Assembly (NCBI RefSeq): GCF_000315795.1
Contig: NZ_ANHY01000013.1
Coordinates: forward strand, 1 to 64,000
Direction of reading: 5' to 3'
DNA: 64,000 nucleotides
Origin: Caenispirillum salinarum AK4
GTDB lineage: Bacteria > Pseudomonadota > Alphaproteobacteria > Rhodospirillales > Rhodospirillaceae
The notes below the pieces were generated by a model that did not search any database, was not told the DNA's origin, and saw only the letters and a program-made list of their open reading frames with translations. Positions 16,728-24,671 of the stretch are shown here, one piece after another (positions within the stretch are counted from its first letter, which is position 1; every line of letters begins with the position of its first letter). The position numbers were made by a program, and so were the translations under genes.

Positions 16728-17579
16728 ATGACCACCGACGACGCCGCCACGCTGGATACCCTGCGCCAGGAAATCGACCGCATCGACGACGCCATCCATG
16801 ACCTGATCATGGACCGCACGGCGCTGGTGGAGCGCATCCGCGCGGCCAAGGGCGAGGGTGTCGTGCTGCGCCCGGCGCGTGAGGCAGCCATCCTGCGCCG
16901 CCTGCTGGACCGGCACGAGGGGCATTTTCCGGCCGCCAGCATGGTGCGCATCTGGCGCGAGATGATCTCGGCCCTGACCGCTCTTCAGGCGCCGCTCAGC
17001 CTGTCGGTCTACATGCCCGAGCGCGGCGCCGGCTATCTGTCCCTGGCGCGCGACCAGTACGGCGCCTACACCCAGACCCACACCTATGCCAGTGCCGGGC
17101 AGGTGGCGCGTGCGGTGATGGACGGGCAGGTCAGCGTCGGCATCCTGCCCATGCCGCACCTGGACGATGCGCAAAGCTGGTGGACCATGCTGGTGGGCGC
17201 CTCGCCGGACCTGCCGCGCATCGTCGCCCGCCTGCCCTTCCACGGCCCCGGACCCGGGCGCGGCGACGGGCTGGAGGCGCTGGCCGTCGGCCGCCTGCCG
17301 CTGGAAGCCACGGGCGACGACGTCACCGTGCTCGCCATCGAATGCTCCAACGACATGTCGCGCGCCGGCATGCGCAGCCAACTGGAAGCGGTCGGACTGG
17401 CGCCCAACCACCTGTGGGACACCCGCGAGGTGACGGCCGACAGCCGCATCGACCTGATCGCCGTGGAGGACTTCATCGCCGTCGACGATCCGCGCCTGCA
17501 GTTCGCGCGCGACCGCCTGTCCGGCGACGTGGCCTATATCCACGTCATCGGCGCCTACGCCCAGCCCCGGCCGGTCTGA
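16728..17579 (+). CDS. Chorismate mutase (AroQ type) with degenerate dehydratase-like and ACT-like C-terminus
   Basis: The first 90 residues are an AroQ-type chorismate mutase, which converts chorismate to prephenate: TLRQEIDRIDDAIHDLIMDR and RIRAAKGEG followed by RPAREAAILRRLL. The remaining ~190 residues do not contain the prephenate dehydratase TRF motif. The order still resembles a P-protein: a shortened binding-protein-like part (MDGQVSVGILPMP, LPRIVARLPF), then an ACT-like end (VTVLAIECSNDMSRAGM, finishing VAYIHVIGAYAQP, like the KVLGSYP end of PheA). So it is likely a mutase with a regulatory tail rather than a working dehydratase. The start is uncertain; an ATG 17 codons upstream is possible. 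It precedes hisC-tyrA with a terminator between. Confidence 0.8.
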   Translation: MTTDDAATLDTLRQEIDRIDDAIHDLIMDRTALVERIRAAKGEGVVLRPAREAAILRRLLDRHEGHFPAASMVRIWREMISALTALQAPLSLSVYMPERGAGYLSLARDQYGAYTQTHTYASAGQVARAVMDGQVSVGILPMPHLDDAQSWWTMLVGASPDLPRIVARLPFHGPGPGRGDGLEALAVGRLPLEATGDDVTVLAIECSNDMSRAGMRSQLEAVGLAPNHLWDTREVTADSRIDLIAVEDFIAVDDPRLQFARDRLSGDVAYIHVIGAYAQPRPV

Positions 17580-17604
17580 CCCGACCCTGCCCCGGGCAGG
17601 ACAC

Positions 17605-17643
17605 GAGGCGCCGGCGGATCACCCCGCCGCGCGCCTCTTTTTT
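17605..17643 (+). terminator. Rho-independent terminator after the chorismate mutase gene
   Basis: A GC-rich stem (GAGGCG and CGGCGG pairing with CCGCCG and CGCCTC, with small bulges) is followed directly by six T residues. It suggests that hisC-tyrA has its own promoter or is read through only partly. Confidence 0.85.
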
Positions 17644-17691
17644 GTTTCCCGACCCCTTCATTCAACATTCGCTGAAAGCAGGATTGACGCC

Positions 17692-18780
17692 ATGAGCAGC
17701 CTGACCCCGCGTCCCGGCATCCTCGACATCGCCCCCTACAAGCCCGGCGAGTCCAAGGTCGAGGGTGTCTCCAAGGTCATCAAGCTGTCCTCCAACGAAG
17801 GCGCGCTGGGCGCCAGCCCCCGCGCCCGCGAAGCCTATCGCGCCGCGTCCGAGTTCCTGCATCGATACCCCGACGGCGGCGCCACCCGCCTGCGCGCCGC
17901 CATCGCCGCCCGCCACGGCATGACCGCCGACAACATCGTCTGCGGCTGCGGCTCGGACGAACTGATCGGCCTGCTCTGCCGCGCCTACGCCGGACCGGGG
18001 GACGAGGTGCTGTACTCGGCCCACGGGTTCCTCATGTACTCCATTTACACGCTCAGCGTCGGCGCGACGCCCGTGAAGGCGCCCGAGGTGGACCTGACGG
18101 CCTCGGTCGACAACCTGCTGGCGGCGGTGACGGAGAAGACCCGTATCGTCTTCGTCGCCAATCCCAACAATCCCACCGGCACCTACCTGTCGGCCGCCGA
18201 GGTCAAGCGCCTGCGCGAAGGCTTGCGCGACGACATCCTGCTGGTGGTGGACGCGGCCTATGCCGAATACGTCACCCGCAACGACTACACCGACGGCCGC
18301 GACCTGGTGGACGCGCACGACAACGTGGTGATGACCCGCACCTTCTCCAAGATCCACGGCCTGGGCGGCGCGCGGCTGGGCTGGTGCTACGCGCCCGATC
18401 AGGTGGTGGACATCCTCAACCGCCTGCGCAGCCCGTTCAACGTGACCAGCCCCGCGCTGGCCGCCGGCGAGGCCGCCATCGAGGACGTCGCCTTCACCGA
18501 CCTGTCGCGCCAGCACAACGACGTGTGGCTGCCCTGGATGCAACAGAAGATGCACGACATGGGTCTGGACACCACCGACTCGGTCGGCAACTTCGCGCTG
18601 GTGAAGGTGCCCGACGCCGATGCCTGCGACTCCTTCCTGCGGTCGCGCGGGCTGATCGTCCGCCGCATGGGCGGCTACGGCCTGCCCGACTGGCTGCGCA
18701 TCACCGTCGGCCTGGACGAAGAGAATCACGCCGTCATCGACGCGCTGGCGGCCTTCCTGGACGAACGGAGGGCGCGATGA
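17692..18780 (+). CDS. hisC: Histidinol-phosphate / aromatic aminotransferase
   Basis: This 362-residue PLP enzyme is of the HisC type (class II fold-type I). The PLP lysine lies in RTFSKIHGLGGARLGW (Lys220), and FVANPNNPTGT (about 154-164) and LLVVDAAYAEY (183-193) complete the site. HisC transaminates imidazole-acetol phosphate in histidine synthesis. Position directly before tyrA, sharing ATGA, suggests that it also or mainly serves as an aromatic aminotransferase for tyrosine and phenylalanine; this is inference from context. Confidence 0.93.
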   Translation: MSSLTPRPGILDIAPYKPGESKVEGVSKVIKLSSNEGALGASPRAREAYRAASEFLHRYPDGGATRLRAAIAARHGMTADNIVCGCGSDELIGLLCRAYAGPGDEVLYSAHGFLMYSIYTLSVGATPVKAPEVDLTASVDNLLAAVTEKTRIVFVANPNNPTGTYLSAAEVKRLREGLRDDILLVVDAAYAEYVTRNDYTDGRDLVDAHDNVVMTRTFSKIHGLGGARLGWCYAPDQVVDILNRLRSPFNVTSPALAAGEAAIEDVAFTDLSRQHNDVWLPWMQQKMHDMGLDTTDSVGNFALVKVPDADACDSFLRSRGLIVRRMGGYGLPDWLRITVGLDEENHAVIDALAAFLDERRAR

Positions 18781-19721
18781 GCGAATCCTTCCGCACCCCC
18801 GCCCCCGCCGGCGCGGCACCGCAGCCCGGCCCGCGCGCCGACGCGCCGCTGTTCGATCGCGTCGCCTTCATCGGCATCGGCCTGATCGGCTCGTCGCTGG
18901 CGCGCGCGGTCGCGCACCACAACCTGGCGCGCAGCACCGTCTGCACGGCCAAGGACCCCGAACACCTGGAGGTCGCCCATGGGCTCAAGCTGACCACCGA
19001 CACCGCGCCCACCATCGCCGAAGCGGTGCGGGACGCGGATCTGGTGGTGGTCTGCGTGCCCGTGGGCGCCTATGCGGAGGTGGCCGAACAGCTGAAGGGC
19101 AACCTGAAGCCGGGCGTCATTCTTTCCGACGTCGGCTCGACCAAGACCTCGACCGTGCGCGACCTGGCGCCGATCCTGCCCGAGGGCGCGCACCTCGTTC
19201 CCGGCCACCCCATCGCCGGCACGGAGCATTCCGGCCCGGCGGCGGGCTTCGCCGAGTTGTTCATCGACCGCTGGTGCATCCTCACCCCGCCGCCCGGCAC
19301 CGATCCGGCGGCGGTGGAGAAGGTGGCGGCGCTGTGGCGGGCCATCGGCTCGTGGATCGAGGTGATGGAGCCCGAGCACCACGACAAGGTGCTGGGCATC
19401 ACCAGCCACCTGCCGCACCTCATCGCCTACACCATCGTCGGCACGGCGACGGACCTGGAGGAGGACCTGAAGCAGGAGGTCATCAAGTTCTCGGCCTCGG
19501 GCTTCCGGGACTTCACCCGAATCGCGGCATCGGACCCGGTGATGTGGCGCGACGTGTTCCTCAACAACCGGGAAGCGGTGCTGGAGATCATGCAGCGCTT
19601 CACCGAGGACCTGACCGCCCTGCAACGAGCCATCCGCCGCGGCGAGGCGGAGACGCTGGAGGCGCTGTTCACGCGCACCCGCGCCATCCGCCGCGCCATC
19701 ATCGACGCCAAGCAGGCGTGA
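18777..19721 (+). CDS. tyrA: Prephenate/arogenate dehydrogenase (TyrA)
   Basis: The 314-residue protein oxidatively decarboxylates prephenate or arogenate toward tyrosine using NAD(P). The nucleotide loop IGIGLIGSSLARAV is at about residues 32-45 after a Pro-rich leader. Further family blocks are LVVVCVPVGAY, SDVGSTKTS, VPGHPIAGTEHSG (with the catalytic His), and ITSHLPHLIAYTIV. No ACT or mutase domain is fused. Cofactor and substrate choice cannot be read by eye. Its start overlaps the hisC stop by four bases (ATGA), showing translational coupling. Confidence 0.95.
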   Translation: MSESFRTPAPAGAAPQPGPRADAPLFDRVAFIGIGLIGSSLARAVAHHNLARSTVCTAKDPEHLEVAHGLKLTTDTAPTIAEAVRDADLVVVCVPVGAYAEVAEQLKGNLKPGVILSDVGSTKTSTVRDLAPILPEGAHLVPGHPIAGTEHSGPAAGFAELFIDRWCILTPPPGTDPAAVEKVAALWRAIGSWIEVMEPEHHDKVLGITSHLPHLIAYTIVGTATDLEEDLKQEVIKFSASGFRDFTRIAASDPVMWRDVFLNNREAVLEIMQRFTEDLTALQRAIRRGEAETLEALFTRTRAIRRAIIDAKQA

Positions 19722-20189
19722 GGGGCCGTGTCGGCCCAGGGGGCGGTGGATGTCGCCCCCTGGGTCGGCCTCCGACGGGAGCGCTGCGGGGCGTCCGACG
19801 GCGGAGGTGGAGCGCAGCCTTTGCCGGGGTGATGGGTTAATCCAAAACCTTGTATTAAAAATAAAAATATTCCCGTCATTCCTGCGAAAGCAGGAATCCA
19901 CGTCCGCTGCCAACCATCCTGCCGCACTTCCTTCGGTAAACGTCCGCCGGTTTTCTTGCAGTCTCGGAAGCTGGGACCCACCGAAGCCATCAGCCACCAT
20001 TGCACGACGCATCTCGGGCGGCCGCCCATGCCCCTCCGCCCTTCAGGTCCCCGCCCTCGTTACACTGTGTTACCAACCCATCCGCCTGCCGACATGCCCC
20101 GGTTACCGGCGCGGGTTTATAATGGTCACCATCAAGACAGGGTCCGCGCGGCCGCTCCGGCCCGGACCCGGAACCGATGGAGGACGATC
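19722..20189. other. 468-bp intergenic region with a REP-like palindrome
   Basis: No gene is recognised. Directly after the tyrA stop is a small GGGCCG-TGT-CGGCCC hairpin (19723-19737). An AT-rich patch at about 19840-19872 leads into the element described separately at 19878. The rest, to the EF-hand gene, shows no coding signal and presumably carries that gene's promoter. Confidence 0.5.
19878..19897. repeat. REP-like palindrome
   Basis: The perfect inverted repeat ATTCCTGC-GAAA-GCAGGAAT sits inside cgtcattcctgcgaaagcag. Sequences of this form (CGTCATTCC-G-GAAAG-C-GGAATCC) are abundant intergenic repeats in many proteobacteria. Only one clear copy is in this window. Confidence 0.6.
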
Positions 20190-20828
20190 ATGAAACGCAC
20201 CCTGAAGACCATCCTCACCGCGTCGGCCGTGGTCGTCGGCCTGGGCGCCGCCGCTTGGGCGGCCGGGCCGGGGCCGGGCTTCGGGTTCGGCGGCGGTGGC
20301 CCGTGCTGGGGCGGCGGCGCCGGCTTCATGCAGACCCAGGGCGGCGGCGGTGGCGGCCCCGGCATGGGCGGCGGCCCGCGCCAGGGCATGGGGCCCGGCC
20401 AAGGCATGATGGGCGGCGGCATGATGGGCGGCGGTCCCGGCTGGCACATGCAGCAGCTCGACACCAACAACGACAACGCCATCTCCACCGAGGAGATGCA
20501 GGCGTGGCGCGGTGAGCGCTTCAAGCTGTTCGATGCCGACGGCGACGGCCAGATCACCGAGCAGGAGTTTAGCGACGCCGGCCCGCAGGGCTTCGGCTGG
20601 CGCGCCCAGAACTGGGACCAGATGCCCGCCCAGATGCAGGCCATGATGCAGGAGCGCCGGGCCTTCATGTTCCGCGGCATGGACGCCGACGACAGCGGCA
20701 CCGTCTCGCAGGACGAGTTCGCCGCCCACATGGGTCCCGGCATGCAATACATGGACGCCAACAACGACGGCCAGATCACGGCCGACGAAATGGGGCCCGG
20801 CATGAGGTGGAACCGTCAGGCCCAGTAA
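20190..20828 (+). CDS. Exported Gly/Met-rich EF-hand protein
   Basis: A signal peptide (MKRTLKTILTASAVVVGLGAA, cleavage likely after AWA) is followed by a Gly/Met/Pro-rich low-complexity segment (about 26-85), then EF-hand calcium loops at about residues 91-102, 115-126, 165-176 and 189-200, each with the D-x-D/N-x-D/N-G-x-I pattern or close to it. It should act in the periplasm or outside the cell as a calcium-binding protein; the specific role is unknown. The ATG follows a GGAGG site. A hairpin just past the stop may terminate it. Confidence 0.88.
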   Translation: MKRTLKTILTASAVVVGLGAAAWAAGPGPGFGFGGGGPCWGGGAGFMQTQGGGGGGPGMGGGPRQGMGPGQGMMGGGMMGGGPGWHMQQLDTNNDNAISTEEMQAWRGERFKLFDADGDGQITEQEFSDAGPQGFGWRAQNWDQMPAQMQAMMQERRAFMFRGMDADDSGTVSQDEFAAHMGPGMQYMDANNDGQITADEMGPGMRWNRQAQ

Positions 20829-20846
20829 CGGCGCGCTCATGCTCCC

Positions 20847-20876
20847 AGGGCCGGCGCCGTCGCGGGTGCCGGCCCT
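20847..20876 (+). terminator. Hairpin after the EF-hand gene
   Basis: AGGGCCGGC (20847-20855) pairs perfectly with 20868-20876 and the stem can extend inward with one wobble. The following T-run is short, so termination strength is uncertain. Confidence 0.45.
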
Positions 20877-20910
20877 TCAGGTTGCGCGCCGCCGACAGGT
20901 AAATTGCTTT

Positions 20911-20957
20911 GGTCATATGACGGTTGTCCGTGTTGACCTTATTCTCTAAAGGGTCAA
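20911..20957. promoter_or_regulatory. Clustered GGTCA/TGACC half-sites
   Basis: A perfect palindrome GTCATATGAC (20912-20921) is followed by TTGACC (20933-20938) and its complement GGTCAA (20952-20957). The pieces repeat a GGTCA-type half-site in both orientations within 47 bp, directly upstream of the small exported protein gene. TTGACC may also serve as a -35 element. This looks like an operator, but the regulator is unknown. Confidence 0.4.
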
Positions 20958-20999
20958 TCATCTTCCTCCCAAGGTCGTAAATCCATGGGAGAAGCACCA

Positions 21000-21386
21000 A
21001 TGTCTCCGTCTGCACGTCTGCTTGCCCTGGCCACCGTTCTTCTGAGCGCCGGGGTGCCGGCGCGGGCGGCGGAGCCGGAGGCGGCCCTTCCGCAGGTGGC
21101 CGCCCTGACGGAGCAGGCGCCGGCGGATCGCTTGGCGGAAGACCTGGCCATGGCCGCAGCCGCCTCCGATCGCCGCTGCACCCGTCCAGACTCGGCGCGC
21201 GCGGCGCGGCCCGAGCATCCGGCCTACGAGGTCTTGCAGGTCCTGTGCGACCGACAGGGACGGCGCGGCCGCCTGATGACCGTGCGGCTGTTCCAGTCCG
21301 GCCGGGTGGCGGTGCGGGCGGAGGGAACGATATCGTTCGGGGACGAGGGACTTGCCGCCACCGGCCAGGCCTTCCCGACCTTCTGA
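21000..21386 (+). CDS. Small exported protein of unknown function, 128 aa
   Basis: The N-terminus is a Sec signal peptide (MSPSARLLALATVLLSAGVP, ending PARA-A). The mature part has two cysteines, in DRRCTRPD and QVLCDRQG, which could form a disulfide, and a C-terminal beta-rich part (RGRLMTVRLFQSGRVAVRAE). I know no family for it. The ATG was preferred over one five codons upstream because GGGAGAAG lies just before it. Operator-like repeats precede it and a terminator follows. Confidence 0.65.
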   Translation: MSPSARLLALATVLLSAGVPARAAEPEAALPQVAALTEQAPADRLAEDLAMAAAASDRRCTRPDSARAARPEHPAYEVLQVLCDRQGRRGRLMTVRLFQSGRVAVRAEGTISFGDEGLAATGQAFPTF

Positions 21387-21489
21387 CGACGCCTCGGCGG
21401 CATCCGGCACCCTTTCCCCGGTGTCGGTTGTGCGCGGCGGTCCCGGCGGACTCCCCTTCCCCCAATCCCCGGGCCGGGCCGCGCACATG

Positions 21490-21525
21490 AAAACACCCCC
21501 GGGCGGGCGCGCCCGGGGGTGTTTT
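21490..21525. terminator. Bidirectional Rho-independent terminator
   Basis: A perfect 15-bp palindromic stem (21490-21504 with 21511-21525) has an A-run on one side and a T-run on the other, so it can stop both the small exported gene (rightward) and phaB (leftward), which converge here. Confidence 0.92.
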
Positions 21526-21573
21526 TGTGTCGCGCGCCGGTCCTCGGGAACGGACCGGGCGAGGCGCGACGGA

Positions 21574-22302
21574 TCAATACATGTGCTGGCCGCCGTTGAT
21601 GGACAGCGTCGAGCCGGTGATGAAGTCGGCGTCGTCGGCGGTCAGGAACACCACGCCGCGCGCGATGTCGGCGGCCCGGCCCAGGCGACCCATGGGGATC
21701 TTGGCGATGATCTTTTCCAGCACGTGGTGCGGCACGGCGCGCACCATGTCGGTGTCCACGTAGCCCGGCGCGATGGCGTTGACGGTGATGCCCTTGGCGG
21801 CCCCTTCCTGCGCCAGCGCCTTGGTGAAGCCGTGGATGCCCGACTTGGCGGCGGCGTAGTTCACCTGGCCGTACTGGCCGGCCTGGCCGTTGATGGAGCC
21901 GATGTTGACGATGCGGCCGAAGCCCCGCTCGCGCATGCTGTCGACCACGCACTTGCAGGTGTTGTAGCAGCTGGTCAGGTTGGTCTGGATCACCGCGTCC
22001 CACTGCTCGAAGCTCATCTTGTGCAGCGTGCCGTCGCGGGTGATGCCGGCGTTGTTCACCACGATCTCGACCGGGCCGAGTTCCTTGGTGATCTTCTCGA
22101 TGCCTTCCTTGACGCTGTCGAAGCTGGAGACGTCGAACTTGTAGGCGGCGATGCCGGTTTCCTTGGTGAAGGCTTCGGCAGCGGCATCGTTGCCGCCGTA
22201 GTTGGCGGCGACCTTGCAGCCGGCGTCGCGAAGATGCTCGCTGATGGCGCGGCCGATGCCGCGGGTGCCGCCGGTCACAAGCGCAACACGTCCCTTGGAC
22301 AT
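21574..22302 (-). CDS. phaB: Acetoacetyl-CoA reductase
   Basis: This 242-residue short-chain dehydrogenase reduces acetoacetyl-CoA to 3-hydroxybutyryl-CoA with NADPH for polyhydroxyalkanoate synthesis. It has VTGGTRGIGRAI at the N-terminus, NNAGITRDGTLHKM, the catalytic serine in NIGSINGQAGQ, and YAAAKSGIHGFTKAL with the catalytic Tyr and Lys. GITRDGTLHKM, QTNLTSCYN and the C-terminus STLSINGGQHMY are typical of PhaB rather than FabG. No phaA or phaC is in the window. The ATG follows GGGAGGGAAG. Confidence 0.93.
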   Translation of the reverse strand: MSKGRVALVTGGTRGIGRAISEHLRDAGCKVAANYGGNDAAAEAFTKETGIAAYKFDVSSFDSVKEGIEKITKELGPVEIVVNNAGITRDGTLHKMSFEQWDAVIQTNLTSCYNTCKCVVDSMRERGFGRIVNIGSINGQAGQYGQVNYAAAKSGIHGFTKALAQEGAAKGITVNAIAPGYVDTDMVRAVPHHVLEKIIAKIPMGRLGRAADIARGVVFLTADDADFITGSTLSINGGQHMY

Positions 22303-22632
22303 AAACTTCCCTCCCGTGAAAAAAGCCTAGGTGAAATCACGAACCCTGCGACAACCCTTTTAGAAGAATCCCGCGCGGTAATAAACCCCCATTTTTCCCG
22401 AAAAAAACGAAACTTGCTTTCGCAGATTGGCAAAAACGGGTTATCGCGCTGCGGGACGGGCTCCGCGCGGCGTGCCGGATCGGGCCGCGACGGCTCTTGC
22501 GCGGCCACGGGAGATGCTACCCGGTCGGGCGGGGAAAACCTATTAGCCGTAGGGATGAGCGCCCTGGCGCCAAAGGTCCAGAACGGTCGAACGGCGCCAT
22601 CCAATGGTCGACGCATGCCGCCCGGACGGATC
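22303..22632. other. 330-bp intergenic region upstream of phaB
   Basis: No gene is supported. The part near phaB (about 22320-22440) is AT-rich with A and T runs and must hold the phaB promoter, but no single -35/-10 pair stands out. The remainder reaches the stop of the small secreted protein gene and shows nothing I can name. Confidence 0.4.
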
Positions 22633-23097
22633 TCACCGCACCTCGAACACCGCGCGAAAGCTGCAGGTCCGCGGGTCCTGCTCCACCAGCCGGGCATTGC
22701 AGGAGACGGCGCCGACACCGATGCGCTGGGCGGTCAGGACGGCAGCGCAACGCACCACGGCGCTGGCATCCGCACGCCAGCGGAACAGGCAGGTGCGGGT
22801 GTCGCCGTCCGACTCGGGCGGCAGGGCGTATTGCACCATGGACACCGCGCCCGTCATGGCGGGAAAGGAAAAGGCGGCCGTCTCCGCCGCGCCCGGCTCC
22901 AGCACGCGCGGCCACGCCTGGACGACGGCCGCCGTCGGGGTCTCGGTCATCACCGCCGTCACCGGCTCCGGGGCCGCGTTGACCACTGTCACCACGGCCT
23001 CCGCCGCCGAGTCGGGGTCCTGCGCTCCCGCCGATCCTGAGGCGGCCGCGAGAACCGCCGCCGCCAGCACGGTGCCAAGGCGCCTGCGCAGGGTCAC
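22633..23097 (-). CDS. Small secreted protein of unknown function, 154 aa
   Basis: The start is a GTG whose bases overlap the stop of the upstream hydrolase (GTGA), so translation is coupled. It opens directly with a signal peptide (TLRRRLGTVLAAAVLAAAS, ending AGA-Q). The mature protein is beta-rich and has four cysteines (TRTCLFRW, VVRCAAVL, VSCNARLV and RTCSFRAVF), enough for two disulfides. No family is recognised. The pairing suggests a shared role with the exported hydrolase. Confidence 0.75.
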   Translation of the reverse strand: MTLRRRLGTVLAAAVLAAASGSAGAQDPDSAAEAVVTVVNAAPEPVTAVMTETPTAAVVQAWPRVLEPGAAETAAFSFPAMTGAVSMVQYALPPESDGDTRTCLFRWRADASAVVRCAAVLTAQRIGVGAVSCNARLVEQDPRTCSFRAVFEVR

Positions 23098-23930
23098 TCC
23101 GCAGCCTTGGTCTCGGTCTGGACCGGTTCGGTCTGCGAGGCGCGGCCTTCCTCGCGCGCCTGGCGCAGGTTTTCCATCAGGAAGGCCAGCGTGCGCGTCC
23201 ACGATTGTGCCGCCGCGCCGGCGTCATAGCGCGCGCCGGTGGGATTGGCGAAGGCGTGGTCGGCCTCGTACCAATAGATTTCCAGCGGCTGTCCGGCCTC
23301 TTCCATGCGGCTCTTGAAGGTGCCGACCATCTCTTCGTTGATGAAGTTGTCCTGGGTGGCGAAGTGGCCCAGAACCGGCCCCTCGATCTGCTCCAACTGC
23401 TCGGTCGGCACGTCGACGTTGCCGTAGTAGACGACCGCCGCATCCACGGGCGCATGTACGGCCGTGCGCAAGGCCCAGCCGCCGCCGAAGCACCAGCCGA
23501 CGACGCCGATCTGCTCGGTCGTGGCCTCGTGGTTGCGCAGCCATTCGGTCCAGGCCTGCATGGTGGCGACGGCCTGATCCTCCTTCACCGACTGCATGAG
23601 AGAGCGCGCCTTCTCGCGATCCTGCGCCACCTCGCCGCCGTAGAGGTCGACGGCCAGCGCGACGAACCCCTGCTGGGCGAACTCCCGGGCCATGGACTTG
23701 ATCTGATCGTTCAGCCCCCACCATTCATGGATGAGCAGCACGCCCGGCGCCTTGTCATCGGTGATGGTCTCCGGCGTCGCCAGCACGGCATTGACCGTGC
23801 GGCCGTCGGCCGTGGTGGTGGAAACCTGCTCAAGCTCCTCCGCCGCCAGCGCAGCCAGCTTGGGGTCTGCGAGGATGGCGGCGAGCGGCACTCCGGCCAG
23901 GCTCTTGACGACGGTGCGGCGGGCAATCAT
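23094..23930 (-). CDS. Exported dienelactone hydrolase family protein
   Basis: This 278-residue alpha/beta hydrolase has the dienelactone hydrolase layout: GVLLIHEWWGLNDQIKSMAR, VALAVDLYGG, the cysteine nucleophile in GVVGWCFGGG, an Asp in HFATQDNFI and the catalytic His in ADHAFANP. The N-terminus MIARRTVVKSLAGVPLAAIL has a twin-arginine-type signal, so export to the periplasm by Tat is likely. The substrate is unknown; the family cleaves enol-lactones and other esters. The ATG is chosen for GGGAGGGGAG upstream. It is coupled to a small secreted protein. Confidence 0.88.
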   Translation of the reverse strand: MIARRTVVKSLAGVPLAAILADPKLAALAAEELEQVSTTTADGRTVNAVLATPETITDDKAPGVLLIHEWWGLNDQIKSMAREFAQQGFVALAVDLYGGEVAQDREKARSLMQSVKEDQAVATMQAWTEWLRNHEATTEQIGVVGWCFGGGWALRTAVHAPVDAAVVYYGNVDVPTEQLEQIEGPVLGHFATQDNFINEEMVGTFKSRMEEAGQPLEIYWYEADHAFANPTGARYDAGAAAQSWTRTLAFLMENLRQAREEGRASQTEPVQTETKAAE

Positions 23931-24061
23931 GGGCGGCTCCCCTCCCTGAAGACGATTGTGCGCGTCGATGACCGACATCGACGCTGCGCTCGGTCGGCAC
24001 GCAGCCTAACGCGCCATAAGGCGCGGCGGCCAGTCGTCCTTGCCGGGCGGCAGATGCGTGG

Positions 24062-24091
24062 TTGACTACACGTCGCCCGGTAAAGGATACA
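24062..24091 (+). promoter_or_regulatory. Orphan sigma-70-like promoter
   Basis: TTGACT and GATACA are separated by 18 bp (or GGATAC by 17). No gene on this strand follows within reach, but a structured stretch ending in a terminator-like hairpin does. Confidence 0.4.
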
Positions 24092-24096
24092 TGCGC

Positions 24097-24240
24097 AAGC
24101 CGGAACGCGCCGGCTTCCACTGCCGCTGCCTCATATCAGGGCCCACTTCGGTGCTGTCGAGTCCCGCTTTCGCGGCAGGGACCACCCCCACACGCCGAAA
24201 GGGCCGCCCGCGCGCTGCGGACGGCCCTTTCGGAGTTCTT
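24097..24240 (+). ncRNA. Candidate small RNA
   Basis: Starting where transcription from the orphan promoter would begin there is a hairpin (AAGCCGG, 24097-24103, with 24110-24116), then an imperfect hairpin around GTCCCGC-TTTC-GCGG (24161-24182), then a perfect 12-bp stem (24195-24206 with 24222-24233) followed by a T-rich tail. The last stem has its T-rich side only in the rightward direction, so it fits a rightward RNA better than being the rpmB terminator. No protein-coding frame is convincing. This is inference from structure only; I match it to no known RNA family. Confidence 0.35.
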
Positions 24241-24264
24241 TGCCTGAACGGCGTGACCGGGTGA

Positions 24265-24564
24265 TCAGGCGGCGGCTTCGCCACCCGCGACCGCCTTCTG
24301 GACGCGCTTCTTCAGCTTGCGGGCCTCGCTGGTCAGCTTGGTGCTGGGCGTGGACAGCAGGAAGGCGTCGATGCCGCCCCGGTGCTCGACGGTGCGCAGG
24401 CCGTGGGCGGACAGGCGCAGGCGGACCGGCTCGCCCAGGGCATCACTCATCATCGAGGTGACCTGGAGGTTCACGTTCCACGTGCGGCGGGTCTTGTTGT
24501 GAGCGTGGCTCACATTGTTCCCGGTCATGACGCCCTTGCCGGTAATGGCACAACGACGGGGCAT
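24265..24564 (-). CDS. rpmB: 50S ribosomal protein L28
   Basis: The 99-residue protein is the alphaproteobacterial long form of L28 of the large ribosomal subunit. The start [20 protein letters not shown] followed by [11 protein letters not shown] is diagnostic, and [19 protein letters not shown] is the conserved centre. The Lys-rich C-terminus ([10 protein letters not shown]) binds RNA. The gene stands alone, as usual. It has its own promoter about 55 bp upstream. Confidence 0.98.
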   Translation of the reverse strand: MPRRCAITGKGVMTGNNVSHAHNKTRRTWNVNLQVTSMMSDALGEPVRLRLSAHGLRTVEHRGGIDAFLLSTPSTKLTSEARKLKKRVQKAVAGGEAAA

Positions 24565-24617
24565 GGCCTTGTCCTTCTCGATCTCAGAAATCTGTGAATG
24601 AACGCTGGAAGGCCGGT

Positions 24618-24646
24618 TGTTTACCGATCGGAGGCGCCCCCGTCAA
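24618..24646 (-). promoter_or_regulatory. Candidate rpmB promoter
   Basis: Read leftward, TTGACG and TAAACA are separated by exactly 17 bp, with the -10 box 53 bp before the rpmB start. A strong constitutive promoter is expected for a ribosomal gene. Confidence 0.55.
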
Positions 24647-24671
24647 GGACAAAACCGACAATTTCCGCCCA

